A DNA stretch of 64,000 nucleotides from CAYOUV01 sp964407265. Lineage in GTDB: Bacteria > Chloroflexota > Anaerolineae > Anaerolineales > Villigracilaceae. The notes beneath the pieces are model-generated. The model was given only the letters and a program-made list of their open reading frames with translations. It was not told the DNA's origin and made no database searches. Positions 34,229 to 42,959 of this stretch are shown here, piece after piece. The stretch spans positions 38,431-102,430 of the forward strand of contig CAYOUV010000003.1 in NCBI GenBank assembly GCA_964407265.1. Reading direction: 5' to 3'. Numbering within the stretch: the first letter of the stretch is position 1; every line of letters begins with the position of its first letter. The position numbers and the translations under genes are program-made.

Positions 34229-35716
34229 ATGGATCCCCTGATTGTGATTGTATCTAATCGCGGCCCATTTTCTTTTAAAGCTTTAAAAAACGAAAAATTC
34301 AAGGTCAAACGCGGGGCGGGTGGATTGGTAACCGCTCTGGGCGCACTGGCGGAGCAGCACGAAGTCTTGTGGGTTGCGGCAGCCATGGACAAGGATGATA
34401 TGCACTGGGCGCAATCCAATCAGGGTCAGGCGCAGATGGTTGAAGGGATCCGTTTGAAACTGATCCAACCATCCAAATCAGCATACCGCGGCTACTACAA
34501 CGTGATTGCCAATCCATTATTATGGTTCATCCAACATCAATTATGGGATACGCCGCGCAATCCCAGCATCACGCACGAAACCTGGGCTGCCTGGGATAAA
34601 GGTTATGTGCCGATCAATAAGGCCTTCGCTGAAGCGGTCGCAGAGAGCGTCCGGGATGAGGATCGACCGGTAATCGTCCTGCCGCAGGACTATCACTTGT
34701 ATTTGTTACCGCATTACCTGCGCGAGTTATTGGGGACTCGCGTCCAAATCCAGCCGTTTGTCCACATTCCCTGGCCGGGACCTGACGCCTGGCGCGTCCT
34801 GCCATCCCAAATGCGCGATGAGATCCTGACCAGTTTGCTCGAAGCTGACCGGATTGGCTTCCAAACCCAAAAGGATGCCTTTAATTTTGTTCAGACCTGC
34901 CGCTTTTACATACCGGAAGCGCATTCGCGCGGCACGCGAGACACGGTCTATTACCAGGATCGGGCGGTGCGGGCCCTGGCCTATCCAATCTCGATCGATA
35001 CTGAGAAAGTAGCCTCTATTGCTGACGATCCCCAGATCTATCCGATCAAATCACAGCTTTACAATTTTGTGGGAGACCGTAAGCTGATCCTGCGAGTGGA
35101 TCGGATCGAACCGAGCAAGAATATTTTGCGCGGTCTGGAAGCTTACCAGGAGTTACTGGTCACGCATCCGGAGCATCGCGGCAAGGTGCAAATGATGGCC
35201 TTACTCGTGCCATCGCGGATGGAGGTGGGCGAATACCAGGATTACCTGCGCGACATCATGTCCGAAGCGGGGATGATCAATGCCAATTTCAGCGATCAAT
35301 ATTGGGAACCGGTGCGGATTGTGGTGGGGGATAATTACGCGCGCGCTATTGCTGCCATGCAGTTGTTCGATGTGCTACTCGTCAATCCACTATCGGATGG
35401 TATGAATCTGGTCGCTAAAGAAGGCGTGATGGTCAATCATAAAGACGGCGTGTTGGTCCTGTCGGAATTCGCCGGCGCATTCTATGAATTGGGAGAGTTC
35501 GCGCTCACAGTTTCACCCTTCGATATTTATGGCACTGCAAATGCCATTCACCAGGCTCTGACCATGCCCCCTGAAGAAAAACGTCAACGTTCAGAAGCCC
35601 TGAAAGCGATCGTCACGAAGGCCGATATCCGTCGCTGGTTCTCGGATCAGGTTGAGGATGTCATGCGCGCCTTTAGCAGCCAGGCCAAGAAAGACTCGAC
35701 TTCCAGTAAACCATAA
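34229..35716 (+). CDS. otsA: Trehalose-6-phosphate synthase (GT20)
   Basis: About 495 residues. A GT20 glycosyltransferase joining UDP-glucose and glucose-6-phosphate. Motifs are IVIVSNRGP (the usual SNRLP has Gly here), GGLVTALG, HIPWPGPDAWRVLP, RVDRIEPSKNILRGLEAY and NPLSDGMNLVAKE. ATG 34229 has AAGGA 7 bases upstream. ATG 34199 is in frame but has only a distant GGAGG. The next gene, a phosphatase on the other strand, completes the OtsA-OtsB pathway. The 3' end overlaps it by 70 bases. Trehalose would serve as osmolyte or stress protectant. Related GT20 glucosyltransferases cannot be excluded. Confidence 0.88.
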   Translation: MDPLIVIVSNRGPFSFKALKNEKFKVKRGAGGLVTALGALAEQHEVLWVAAAMDKDDMHWAQSNQGQAQMVEGIRLKLIQPSKSAYRGYYNVIANPLLWFIQHQLWDTPRNPSITHETWAAWDKGYVPINKAFAEAVAESVRDEDRPVIVLPQDYHLYLLPHYLRELLGTRVQIQPFVHIPWPGPDAWRVLPSQMRDEILTSLLEADRIGFQTQKDAFNFVQTCRFYIPEAHSRGTRDTVYYQDRAVRALAYPISIDTEKVASIADDPQIYPIKSQLYNFVGDRKLILRVDRIEPSKNILRGLEAYQELLVTHPEHRGKVQMMALLVPSRMEVGEYQDYLRDIMSEAGMINANFSDQYWEPVRIVVGDNYARAIAAMQLFDVLLVNPLSDGMNLVAKEGVMVNHKDGVLVLSEFAGAFYELGEFALTVSPFDIYGTANAIHQALTMPPEEKRQRSEALKAIVTKADIRRWFSDQVEDVMRAFSSQAKKDSTSSKP

Positions 35717-36456
35717 ATCAAAAAGTCCGCATTTGCGAGTACGGTTTCGGGTGTGCCGTCCGATTTGACACCCAGCCCGTAGGCGCGGCACGAACCGTCT
35801 GCACGCAGGTTGCGGGCGGCTTGCAAAGCGGCAATGTCAGTTGTATCGTCCCCCAGGTATAGGGCTGCCTCCAGTCGATAATCCCTAACCAACCCTCGAA
35901 AAGCTGTGCCCTTGTCGATATTTACCGGCGGGCGGAATTCGAATACCCGACGTCCTGCGCTCAGCCACAGGCCGTGGCTGAGCGCCAATTGCTGCAATTC
36001 GGGCTGCAATAATTTAGCGACCTGATCCGGATGCTTTGCCTGACGGTAGTGCAGCGAGAGTGTCGCGCCCTTATCCTCGAGCAGCATTCCCGGTTGTAAG
36101 AATGCCTGGATATCCGCCCGGGCTTTTTCCAGAGCCGGGCGATACCGGCTGGCTTCGGGATGGACTTGGATCTGCCCGTCGACCCAACGCTCCAGGCCGT
36201 GATTGCCGATGCAGACCAATCCCGGCAGGTCGAGACGTGCGTGAACATCCTCGGCCGAACGGCCGGAGATGACAGCCACCAACGGTAGGCTGGACTCGAG
36301 CCGGGACAACAATTCGCGATTGCGCGGGGTGACTTGAGCCGTGTCTGGCTGGTCAACGATCGGACTGATGGTACCGTCCACATCGGTGATCAGGCCCAGG
36401 CGTCCCGGTTTAGCCGCCAGATCAGTCAGGATGGGTATCGCTTCTCGCCAGTGCAT
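35647..36456 (-). CDS. otsB: Trehalose-6-phosphate phosphatase
   Basis: 269 residues of the HAD-IIB type. Motif I is LITDVDGTISPIV, motif II VISGRSAEDV, the cap includes CIGNHGLERW, the lysine is in NIDKGTAFRGL, and motif IV is YLGDDTTDIAALQ. It removes phosphate from trehalose-6-phosphate made by the convergent synthase. No strong ribosome site precedes ATG 36456. The last 70 bases overlap the synthase gene tail to tail. Confidence 0.88.
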   Translation of the reverse strand: MHWREAIPILTDLAAKPGRLGLITDVDGTISPIVDQPDTAQVTPRNRELLSRLESSLPLVAVISGRSAEDVHARLDLPGLVCIGNHGLERWVDGQIQVHPEASRYRPALEKARADIQAFLQPGMLLEDKGATLSLHYRQAKHPDQVAKLLQPELQQLALSHGLWLSAGRRVFEFRPPVNIDKGTAFRGLVRDYRLEAALYLGDDTTDIAALQAARNLRADGSCRAYGLGVKSDGTPETVLANADFLIYGLLEVESFLAWLLKARMTSST

Positions 36457-36573
36457 CAAGGGGATGATACCATGCCGGCTTGAAAGCGTTCAACCTCCTT
36501 CACCAACAAAGTTGAAGATAAAGCCTGGCAGGCAGGTTGTGATGGATGAAGCAAAGGATCCCCTGTTTTTTAA

Positions 36574-37062
36574 TCACGGTACGACAGATATTGTCAGCGA
36601 AACCGTGCCTCCCTGGTTTGAACCGTCAAACACGGTCAGGGTGAATTGGCCATTTTGATTGAGGGTAATTTCGGCCTGGTTGCTACCATTTACGGCAGTA
36701 TTCAGCGGAGGACTGTAGGCTGACTTGCCATCCGGGAACTCCAGAGAACCGTAAGGTTGGATGGTAGCGTTGGGGGCAGTCAATTCAATGCGTATTTTCT
36801 GGATGTAGGCAGCTTCAAAAATTACGTCGGTGCCTCCTCCACCTCCGGGGATCTTGACTGTGCGGCTGACCAGTACCGGTGACGAAGGCGGGAGGCCGGT
36901 TCCATTGCTTCCAAATGGACCTGGTGCGCTTGGTTGAGATTCACCCGGCTGCGTTGCTTGTGGTGGTTGAGACTGCGGTGCGGATGGATTAATGGTACAC
37001 CCGCTCAGGAACACGATCACTAAGGCCAATTCAAGTTTTTGAAGAAATCTTGGGTTATGCAT
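36574..37062 (-). CDS. Secreted lipoprotein with PPC-like C-terminal domain
   Basis: 162 residues. The signal peptide ends in a lipobox (VFLSGC), followed by a Pro/Gln/Ser-rich linker (about 23-60). The C-terminal beta-rich part (ITLNQNGQFTLTVFDGSNQGGTVSLTISVVP) is like immunoglobulin or PPC-type modules. It is exported and anchored to the membrane; no catalytic residues are apparent. It has a terminator upstream (37192-37225) and is monocistronic. Confidence 0.75.
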   Translation of the reverse strand: MHNPRFLQKLELALVIVFLSGCTINPSAPQSQPPQATQPGESQPSAPGPFGSNGTGLPPSSPVLVSRTVKIPGGGGGTDVIFEAAYIQKIRIELTAPNATIQPYGSLEFPDGKSAYSPPLNTAVNGSNQAEITLNQNGQFTLTVFDGSNQGGTVSLTISVVP

Positions 37063-37191
37063 TTCAGCTCCTTTGGTTGCTTATCGGGTCGGTGTCCAGG
37101 TCGTCGTTTTTGGAGATATGGCGGGGCGTGCGCAATCTTACGCCCGGATATACCTTATCCAAACCAGTTTCAAGCATGATACCATTTTAAA

Positions 37192-37225
37192 ACAAAACCG
37201 TCTCCTTTCTAGGGGACGGTTTTGT
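37192..37225 (-). terminator. Terminator of the arsR-trx-permease operon
   Basis: A 15-bp stem (37192-37206 with 37211-37225, including one wobble pair) with a 4-base loop, followed on minus by TTTTAAAA. A strong intrinsic terminator 19 bases after the permease stop. Confidence 0.85.
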
Positions 37226-37243
37226 CGTTTGATCGGGCCGTGT

Positions 37244-38302
37244 TTATATAACGAGATTGAACAAATATCCGGTGAGAATGATGGCGATCGTCAGTGTAGC
37301 AGCAAAGATTGCCAACAATTGCGGCTTGAGCACGCGGCGCAGGATGATCATTTCGGGAAGGCTCAAACCCACCACCGACATCATGAAAGCCAGCACGGTT
37401 CCAAGGGAGGCCCCTTTTTCCATCAGTGCGTGGACGATAGGGATCATACCGGCGGCGTTCGAATAGAGCGGTACGCCCAACAGCACGCCGGCCGGCACGG
37501 ACCACCAGGCGCTCTTGCCGAGGATGCCGGCCAGGGCGCTTTCCGGTACAAAGCCATGGATGCCGGCCCCAACGGCAATGCCAACAATGACATACAACCA
37601 GACCTTACCCACGATTTCTCGTGTGCTTTCCCAGGCAATGTTGAAACGCTCTGACCAGGTCGGTTTTTCAGTCTGCAAAAGGCCGCCTTTCCCAACTTTA
37701 ATCTGCCAGACAAAATCCTCCACGAATCTTTCAAGCTTTAAACGCCCGATGACAACCCCGGCGATGATCGCAATCGTCAGACCGGACACCAGATAGAGCC
37801 CGGCGATTTTCCAGCCGAACAAGCCGAACAGCATGACCAGGGCTATTTCATTGACAACCGGTGTAGCGGTTAAGAAGGAAAATGTCACGCCGAGTGGAAT
37901 GCCGGATTCGACAAAGCCAATGAAAAGTGGTACGGCCGAGCACGAACAGAATGGCGTAATGATGCCCAAGCCTGCAGCCAGGACATTGCCCACGCCTTCG
38001 CGTTTGCCGCCCAACCAGGCGCGTGTCTGTTCTGCGCTGAAGAACGACCGCAGGGTAGTGATCAGGAAGATCATCCCCCCCAGCAGCAGGATGATTTTAG
38101 GTACATCGTAGAAGAAAAATGCCAGCGAAGCACCCAGGTGCGAGCCTTGCTCCAAGCCCAACAGAGTATATGTCAGCCAGTTTGCCAGCGGCTCGATCAC
38201 GTTATAGGTGATCATCCAGGCCGTGGCCACCAGGACGAATATAACAAAGGTTTTTAGATCCCGATTTCGGATGGGAACTTGAGACGAAATTATGTCGGTC
38301 AT
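37244..38302 (-). CDS. Permease of the ArsP_1/DUF318 family
   Basis: 352 residues with about eight to nine membrane spans. The conserved GIITPFCSCSAVPLFIGFVESGIPLG and its second-half mirror (GVPLYSNAAGMIPIVHALMEKGASLGTVLAFMMS) are the inverted repeats of this family, which includes organoarsenical and metal permeases. The CSC motif is complete. It follows the thioredoxin-like gene by 9 bases, an arrangement seen widely as arsR-trx-permease. The substrate (arsenical or other metal/thiol compound) is not decided by the sequence. Confidence 0.85.
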   Translation of the reverse strand: MTDIISSQVPIRNRDLKTFVIFVLVATAWMITYNVIEPLANWLTYTLLGLEQGSHLGASLAFFFYDVPKIILLLGGMIFLITTLRSFFSAEQTRAWLGGKREGVGNVLAAGLGIITPFCSCSAVPLFIGFVESGIPLGVTFSFLTATPVVNEIALVMLFGLFGWKIAGLYLVSGLTIAIIAGVVIGRLKLERFVEDFVWQIKVGKGGLLQTEKPTWSERFNIAWESTREIVGKVWLYVIVGIAVGAGIHGFVPESALAGILGKSAWWSVPAGVLLGVPLYSNAAGMIPIVHALMEKGASLGTVLAFMMSVVGLSLPEMIILRRVLKPQLLAIFAATLTIAIILTGYLFNLVI

Positions 38303-38311
38303 GGGATTGAC

Positions 38312-38563
38312 TTAGACAGTTTCCAGAGCGTCGGTCAGCCAGGTTGTGACTTCAGCTTCGGAGGGGATGCGACCGGTCGAGACCAACTTCTCATTGATGA
38401 CCAGGCCCGGGGTGGAGAGAACGTTATAAGCCATGATGTCGGCGTAATCTGTTACCTTGACGACTTCGGCTTCCATCGCCATATTATCGATTACCTTGTG
38501 TGCGATTTGTTCGAGCCGTTTACAGCTGGCGCAGCCGGAACCGAGAACTTTGATTGTAAGCAT
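38312..38563 (-). CDS. Small thioredoxin-like redox protein
   Basis: 83 residues from ATG 38563 (AAGGAG 7 bases upstream). Thioredoxin fold with the active pair in GCASCKRLEQIAHK and cis-proline in STPGLVIN. It belongs to the redox-active disulfide protein 2/Thioredoxin_3 group, often encoded with DUF318 permeases. It probably delivers or reduces the thiol-bound substrate of the permease. Confidence 0.88.
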   Translation of the reverse strand: MLTIKVLGSGCASCKRLEQIAHKVIDNMAMEAEVVKVTDYADIMAYNVLSTPGLVINEKLVSTGRIPSEAEVTTWLTDALETV

Positions 38564-38607
38564 TTGAAACTCCTTTTTTTTAGAAATTACGAATTTTGGA
38601 TGATGGA

Positions 38608-38988
38608 TTATGCTGTGTTTGCCTCTGTGACTACCGGCGTACAGGTCGGACAGGCACACTGCGAATCCTGATTGATGGGAAGCAGACCGGTTAAATCGGT
38701 TTCGATGATCTCGGCTGCGTTCGATATCAAATCGAGAATTTCGGGTTTTTGTAAACGATAGAAGATATATTTACCTTCTCGGCGTGTGTCGAGCAAATCT
38801 GCTTGACGTAAAGCCATCAGGTGCTGCGAGATATAGGCCTGGCGATATCCCAACCTGGCTTCGAGATGGCAAACACACGCTTCGCCATATCCAATTGCCA
38901 ATAAAATCTTCAGGCGTGGCGAGGAGCTGATGGCCTGCAAGAACGAAGCGGTTTGATCGAAGGCGGACAGGGGATCTTGAGTTAACAT
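38608..38988 (-). CDS. ArsR family metal/thiol-responsive regulator
   Basis: 126 residues from ATG 38988 (a TTG at 38994 is also in frame). Winged helix-turn-helix with the metal-site pattern GEACVCHLEARLGYRQAYISQHLMALR, equivalent to the ELCVCDL site of ArsR. A C-terminal CACPTC cluster adds more thiols. It likely represses its own operon until arsenite, antimonite or a similar ligand binds. A candidate operator lies at 39036-39049. Confidence 0.9.
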   Translation of the reverse strand: MLTQDPLSAFDQTASFLQAISSSPRLKILLAIGYGEACVCHLEARLGYRQAYISQHLMALRQADLLDTRREGKYIFYRLQKPEILDLISNAAEIIETDLTGLLPINQDSQCACPTCTPVVTEANTA

Positions 38989-39035
38989 ATTCAAATCTCT
39001 GAATGTATTGTAGCGTTCTGTTCCACAATTGAGAT

Positions 39036-39049
39036 GTGACGATTGTCAC
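39036..39049. promoter_or_regulatory. Palindrome between arsR and the SIS gene
   Basis: GTGAC-N4-GTCAC inverted repeat in the divergent intergenic region, 48 bases upstream of arsR. It is a candidate site for the ArsR product or a CRP-like factor. Confidence 0.4.
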
Positions 39050-39084
39050 GAATAGAATCATTGATTGTAATATCTTTTGGCCTG

Positions 39085-39090
39085 TATAAT
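39085..39090 (+). promoter_or_regulatory. -10 box upstream of the SIS gene
   Basis: A perfect TATAAT with TTGATT 18 bases upstream (39061-39066), about 45 bases before ATG 39135. Confidence 0.5.
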
Positions 39091-39134
39091 ATTTGGAGAT
39101 ATTGGAGATAAACGTGATTTTGTAGAGAATACCA

Positions 39135-40172
39135 ATGACTCTGTATTCGGAAATTTTCGAACAGCCGGTTTGCCTGGAGAAGCTGTTGACTTCCCAGAGA
39201 AAGAGCGTGGAAGAGATTGCGCAGGCAATCCAAGCGCGCCAGATTGGATTTGTTTTTCTGGCGGCGCGGGGTTCCTCGGACAACGCTGGGCGTTATGCCA
39301 ATTACCTGTGGGGGGCGGTGAACGGCCTGCCACTGGCGCTGGCGACCCCGTCGATTTTTACCCATTACCAGCAGCCGCCAAAGTTGCAGAACGCCCTGGT
39401 AGTGGGTATCTCCCAATCCGGGCAGTCTCCTGATATCGTCAGCGTGTTGGAACAAGGCAGGCAACAGGGCTGTCTGACTCTGGCCATCACGAATGTGCTT
39501 GATTCACCCCTGGCCGCGACGGCGGATTTCGTTCTCGACATCCAGACTGGGCCGGAACTGGCTGTAGCCGCCACCAAGACCTATACGGCCGAGCTGCTGG
39601 CAATTGCCATGCTCTCGGCCGCCTTGAGTGGGCAGGAGAAGCATTGGCAGGTACTTGCGCGTATCCCGGACTGGGTTTTGAATGCCTTGGAACAGGATCA
39701 ACGGATAGGTCAGGCGGCACAACGCTATCGATATATGCAGGAGTGCGTGGTTCTGGGACGTGGTTATAATTATTCAACTGCTTTTGAGTGGGCACTGAAG
39801 CTCAAGGAATTGACATACGTGGCGGCCGAGCCATACTCATCGGCTGATTTTCAGCATGGGCCGATCGCTGTGGTGGCACGCGGTTTTCCGGTTATGGCTA
39901 TCCTTCCGGCTGGAAAGGTGTTCCAGACTCAAATGCAATTACTCAAGCATTTGAAACAAGACCTTTTGGCTGAATTGGTGGTCATCTCGAATGAAGATGA
40001 AGCGCTGGAGATGGCGCAAACCCCATTTCCAATTTCTGGTGAGATACCGGAATACCTGTCTCCGCTGGTAGGTATTGTTGCAGCTCAATTATTCGCCTAT
40101 CATTTGACTCTGGCGAAAGGCTATGATCCCGACCAACCGCGTACGATTCGTAAGGTGACCTCGACACGTTAA
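39135..40172 (+). CDS. SIS-domain sugar isomerase/deaminase (GlmS isomerase-like)
   Basis: 345 residues with two SIS domains and no glutaminase domain. The first has AARGSSDNAGRYANYLWG and SQSGQSPDIV, the second VLGRGYNYSTAFEWALKLKELTYVAAEPYSSADFQHGP. This matches AgaS/NagB-II or fructoselysine-type deglycases and glucosamine-6-phosphate deaminases. It probably acts on an amino-sugar phosphate. A sugar-type ABC ATPase follows 36 bases later. Confidence 0.85.
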   Translation: MTLYSEIFEQPVCLEKLLTSQRKSVEEIAQAIQARQIGFVFLAARGSSDNAGRYANYLWGAVNGLPLALATPSIFTHYQQPPKLQNALVVGISQSGQSPDIVSVLEQGRQQGCLTLAITNVLDSPLAATADFVLDIQTGPELAVAATKTYTAELLAIAMLSAALSGQEKHWQVLARIPDWVLNALEQDQRIGQAAQRYRYMQECVVLGRGYNYSTAFEWALKLKELTYVAAEPYSSADFQHGPIAVVARGFPVMAILPAGKVFQTQMQLLKHLKQDLLAELVVISNEDEALEMAQTPFPISGEIPEYLSPLVGIVAAQLFAYHLTLAKGYDPDQPRTIRKVTSTR

Positions 40173-40208
40173 GTTATAATATATTATCTATGGACTCAGG
40201 AGGCTATG

Positions 40209-41309
40209 ATGGCAAATGTAACCTATGATCATGTGACCAAGAAATTTGGGGAGATGACGGCGGTCGACGACCTCAACATCCAGGTAGCAGACAAGGAATT
40301 CCTGGTGCTGGTCGGGCCTTCGGGCTGTGGCAAGACCACCGCCCTGCGCCTGCTGGCCGGTTTGGAGGAGATCACCGAGGGCAATATCTCGATCGAAGAT
40401 CGCGTGGTAAACGACGTCGCCCCCAAGGATCGGGACATTGCCATGGTCTTCCAATCCTACGCACTCTACCCGCACCTGTCGGTCTACGACAACATGGCCT
40501 TCGGGCTCAAACTGCGCAAGACGCCCAAGGAGGATATCAAGCGCCGGGTGCAGGAAGCGGCCGAGATCCTGGACATCCAGGAGTACCTGGACCGCAAACC
40601 GCGCCAGCTCTCAGGCGGGCAGCGCCAGCGGGTGGCGCTGGGACGCGCAATCGTGCGCGAGCCCAAGGTGTTCCTGTTCGACGAGCCGCTCTCCAACCTG
40701 GACGCCAAGCTGCGGGTGCAAATGCGGACCGAGATCAGCAAGCTGCACCAGCGTCTGCAGACCACCTTTATCTACGTCACGCACGACCAGACCGAAGCCA
40801 TGACGATGGCCACGCGTATCGCGGTGATCAACAAAGGCCAACTGCAGCAGATCGACACGCCGCAGAACCTGTACGACAACCCGGCCAACCTGTTCGTGGC
40901 CGGCTTCATCGGTTCCCCGGCCATGAACTTCTTCCCGGCCAAGCTGCGCAAGGATGGTGGACGGCTGGTGGTGGACAGCGGCGACTTTGCGATCCAGATC
41001 CCGCAGGAGCGCAGCGCGACCTATCAAAACCTGGTCGACAAGCGCGTCATCTTCGGCATCCGGCCGGAGAACATCCACGACCCGCAGTTCACCCCGGGCA
41101 ACATCCACGTCGAGAAGATCAAGGCCAAGGTGGATGTGACCGAATTGATGGGTAACGAGATCTTCATGTACCTGCTGAGCGGTAAGAACAGCTTCGTGGC
41201 GCGTGTCGATCCGCGTTCCTCGCACCGTATTGGGGAAGAGGTGGAGATGGTCTTCAATATGGACAACTTCCACATCTTCGACGCCCAATCTGAGTTGGCG
41301 ATCAGATAA
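40209..41309 (+). CDS. Sugar-type ABC importer ATPase (UgpC/MsmK-like), orphan
   Basis: 366 residues with Walker A GPSGCGKTTALR, signature LSGGQRQRVALGRAIV, Walker B VFLFDEPLSNLDAKLR and switch THDQTEAMTMA, plus a C-terminal TOBE/MOBE regulatory domain (about 235-366). ATG 40209 lies 5 bases after AGGAGG, while ATG 40206 is too close. The GC content of this gene is visibly higher than its flanks. No permease or binding-protein gene is near, so it may serve several sugar importers encoded elsewhere. Confidence 0.9.
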   Translation: MANVTYDHVTKKFGEMTAVDDLNIQVADKEFLVLVGPSGCGKTTALRLLAGLEEITEGNISIEDRVVNDVAPKDRDIAMVFQSYALYPHLSVYDNMAFGLKLRKTPKEDIKRRVQEAAEILDIQEYLDRKPRQLSGGQRQRVALGRAIVREPKVFLFDEPLSNLDAKLRVQMRTEISKLHQRLQTTFIYVTHDQTEAMTMATRIAVINKGQLQQIDTPQNLYDNPANLFVAGFIGSPAMNFFPAKLRKDGGRLVVDSGDFAIQIPQERSATYQNLVDKRVIFGIRPENIHDPQFTPGNIHVEKIKAKVDVTELMGNEIFMYLLSGKNSFVARVDPRSSHRIGEEVEMVFNMDNFHIFDAQSELAIR

Positions 41310-41327
41310 ATTTCATTATATTAGATT

Positions 41328-41364
41328 AAAAAAGCGTCTTTTCTAAAAAAAGGCGCTTTTTGTT
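41328..41364 (+). terminator. Terminator after the sugar ABC ATPase gene
   Basis: A stem AAAAAGCG...CGCTTTTT with G-T wobble and internal A/T pairs, followed by TGTTTTG. Placed 18 bases after the stop. Confidence 0.75.
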
Positions 41365-41403
41365 TTGCTTGACAACCGATGGATAAAAAACTCCGTAAGA
41401 GGA

Positions 41404-42903
41404 TCAATGGCCTGACTTGTTCACATTCTTGAAATCAATGTACCCTTTCTGAACATTTACAGAGATCAGCTGCACACGAAGCCGGTGACCGACATCCAAA
41501 CCCTCGTATCCATGAACCAGTTTACCTTCGATTGGAATGCTAAGCAGCCGAACCCAGGTGCCTTTCTTAGATGCGCCGGTGACAACCGAATCAAACTGCT
41601 CTCCAATCCTTGATTCAAGCAGCAGCGCGGCCGCGGATTTTTCGACACTGCGTTCGACTTTGTTCGCCGCATTTTCTGCCTCGGTGCAATGTGCGGCCAG
41701 CACATCCAGTTCAGCCTTGCTGTAAGGAGTCTTTTGTCCTTCCAGGGCCGCTTTCAACAGGCGCTGAGTCAGCAAGTCGGGATAGCGGCGATTTGGGGCG
41801 GTCGAGTGGGCATAATCTTTGACTGCCAGGCCAAAGTGTCCCGGGGCATGTCCTCCAGGAAGTTCAGCAAGATATTCGCCGGCCCCCATCAGCTTGATGA
41901 CCGTCAGGGAAAGATCGGGGAAACGGATCGGATCCACAGCTTTTTGCTTGACTAAAAACTCTTCCAATGCTTTTGAATCCGGCCTCTTTGGGAGTTCGTA
42001 CTTGTTATCCTTGGCAATTTCCACGATCCGCTCCCATCTTTTGGGTGTGCGTACCACACGGCGGATCGAAGGGAATCCGCAGGCTGAGAGATAACGGGCG
42101 GTCACACCGTTGGCAGCAATCATGAAATTTTCAATGATCTCTTTCGCGCGATTCTTTTGCTCCATTTCGAGGGTGCGGATTTGATCGCCATCAAAAACCG
42201 GTTTGGCTTCGATGGTCTCCAGGCTCAACGCCCCGTGGAGATGCCGCAATTTCTTCATGCTTTGGGCTGCGTGATCCTGGAGCTGCAGATTCTCAGCCAG
42301 ACCTGGAACAGCAGAAATTTCCCCGGGTAGACCGCTTTGCTTTTCCAGCCAGGCAGCCACGCTGTTATAGGCTAGTTTCGCATGGTTCTGCACCCAGGCT
42401 TTGTAAATCATTGATTCCTGAATTGTCCCGTCCTTACCAATCACCATTTCAACAACCATGGCAATTCGGTCCTGGGACAAATTCAGGGAAGTCAGATCGG
42501 TCGAAAGCCTTTCCGGCAGCATGGGGAATATCTCGGCAGCGGTATAGACTGAGGTGGTGTTATGGCGGGCATGTTCGTCGATCGCTGCCCCCATTTTTAC
42601 AGATGAGTCCACATCTGCGATGGCCACCAGGATTTTTACCTCGCCTGCGGGCATTGCCTCGGCAACGGTAAGTTGATCCAGGTCGCGCGAGTCATCGTTA
42701 TCGATCGAAGCCCAGAGAAGATTGCGTCGGTCGCGAATTGTATTTTTATCGACTGACGCAGTCGTCGAATGCGTGAGTTGCTCCAGTTCGGCGATGGCTG
42801 CGCTTGAAAAATCGGGTAGCAAGCCTCGCTCAAGCATCGCCCGCCGCGCAATGCTCTGCAGCAGCTTGCGATGGTGTTGGTTATTGGGTTGCAACTTGTG
42901 CAT
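41404..42903 (-). CDS. RNase II/R family exoribonuclease (RNB domain)
   Basis: 499 residues from ATG 42903 (AAGGAG 6 bases upstream). The RNB catalytic domain spans about 40-420, with the acidic patch in VAIADVDSSVKMGAAIDEHA and the helical SLNLSQDRIAMVVEM. Late motifs are YAHSTAPNRRYPDLLTQRLL and a C-terminal S1-like barrel (LVHGYEGLDVGHRLRVQL). It lacks the N-terminal cold-shock domains of classic RNase R/II and so is a short form. It should degrade RNA 3' to 5' processively. Confidence 0.85.
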   Translation of the reverse strand: MHKLQPNNQHHRKLLQSIARRAMLERGLLPDFSSAAIAELEQLTHSTTASVDKNTIRDRRNLLWASIDNDDSRDLDQLTVAEAMPAGEVKILVAIADVDSSVKMGAAIDEHARHNTTSVYTAAEIFPMLPERLSTDLTSLNLSQDRIAMVVEMVIGKDGTIQESMIYKAWVQNHAKLAYNSVAAWLEKQSGLPGEISAVPGLAENLQLQDHAAQSMKKLRHLHGALSLETIEAKPVFDGDQIRTLEMEQKNRAKEIIENFMIAANGVTARYLSACGFPSIRRVVRTPKRWERIVEIAKDNKYELPKRPDSKALEEFLVKQKAVDPIRFPDLSLTVIKLMGAGEYLAELPGGHAPGHFGLAVKDYAHSTAPNRRYPDLLTQRLLKAALEGQKTPYSKAELDVLAAHCTEAENAANKVERSVEKSAAALLLESRIGEQFDSVVTGASKKGTWVRLLSIPIEGKLVHGYEGLDVGHRLRVQLISVNVQKGYIDFKNVNKSGH

Positions 42904-42959
42904 GTCCTGCTCCTTTTCCGTCACTTTGATTTCAATACCGGTAATGTCTTGGTAATTGG

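Noticed and set aside
40206..40208. Start ATG of the sugar ABC ATPase at 40206
   Set aside because: Only 2 bases after AGGAGG; the next ATG at 40209 has normal spacing.
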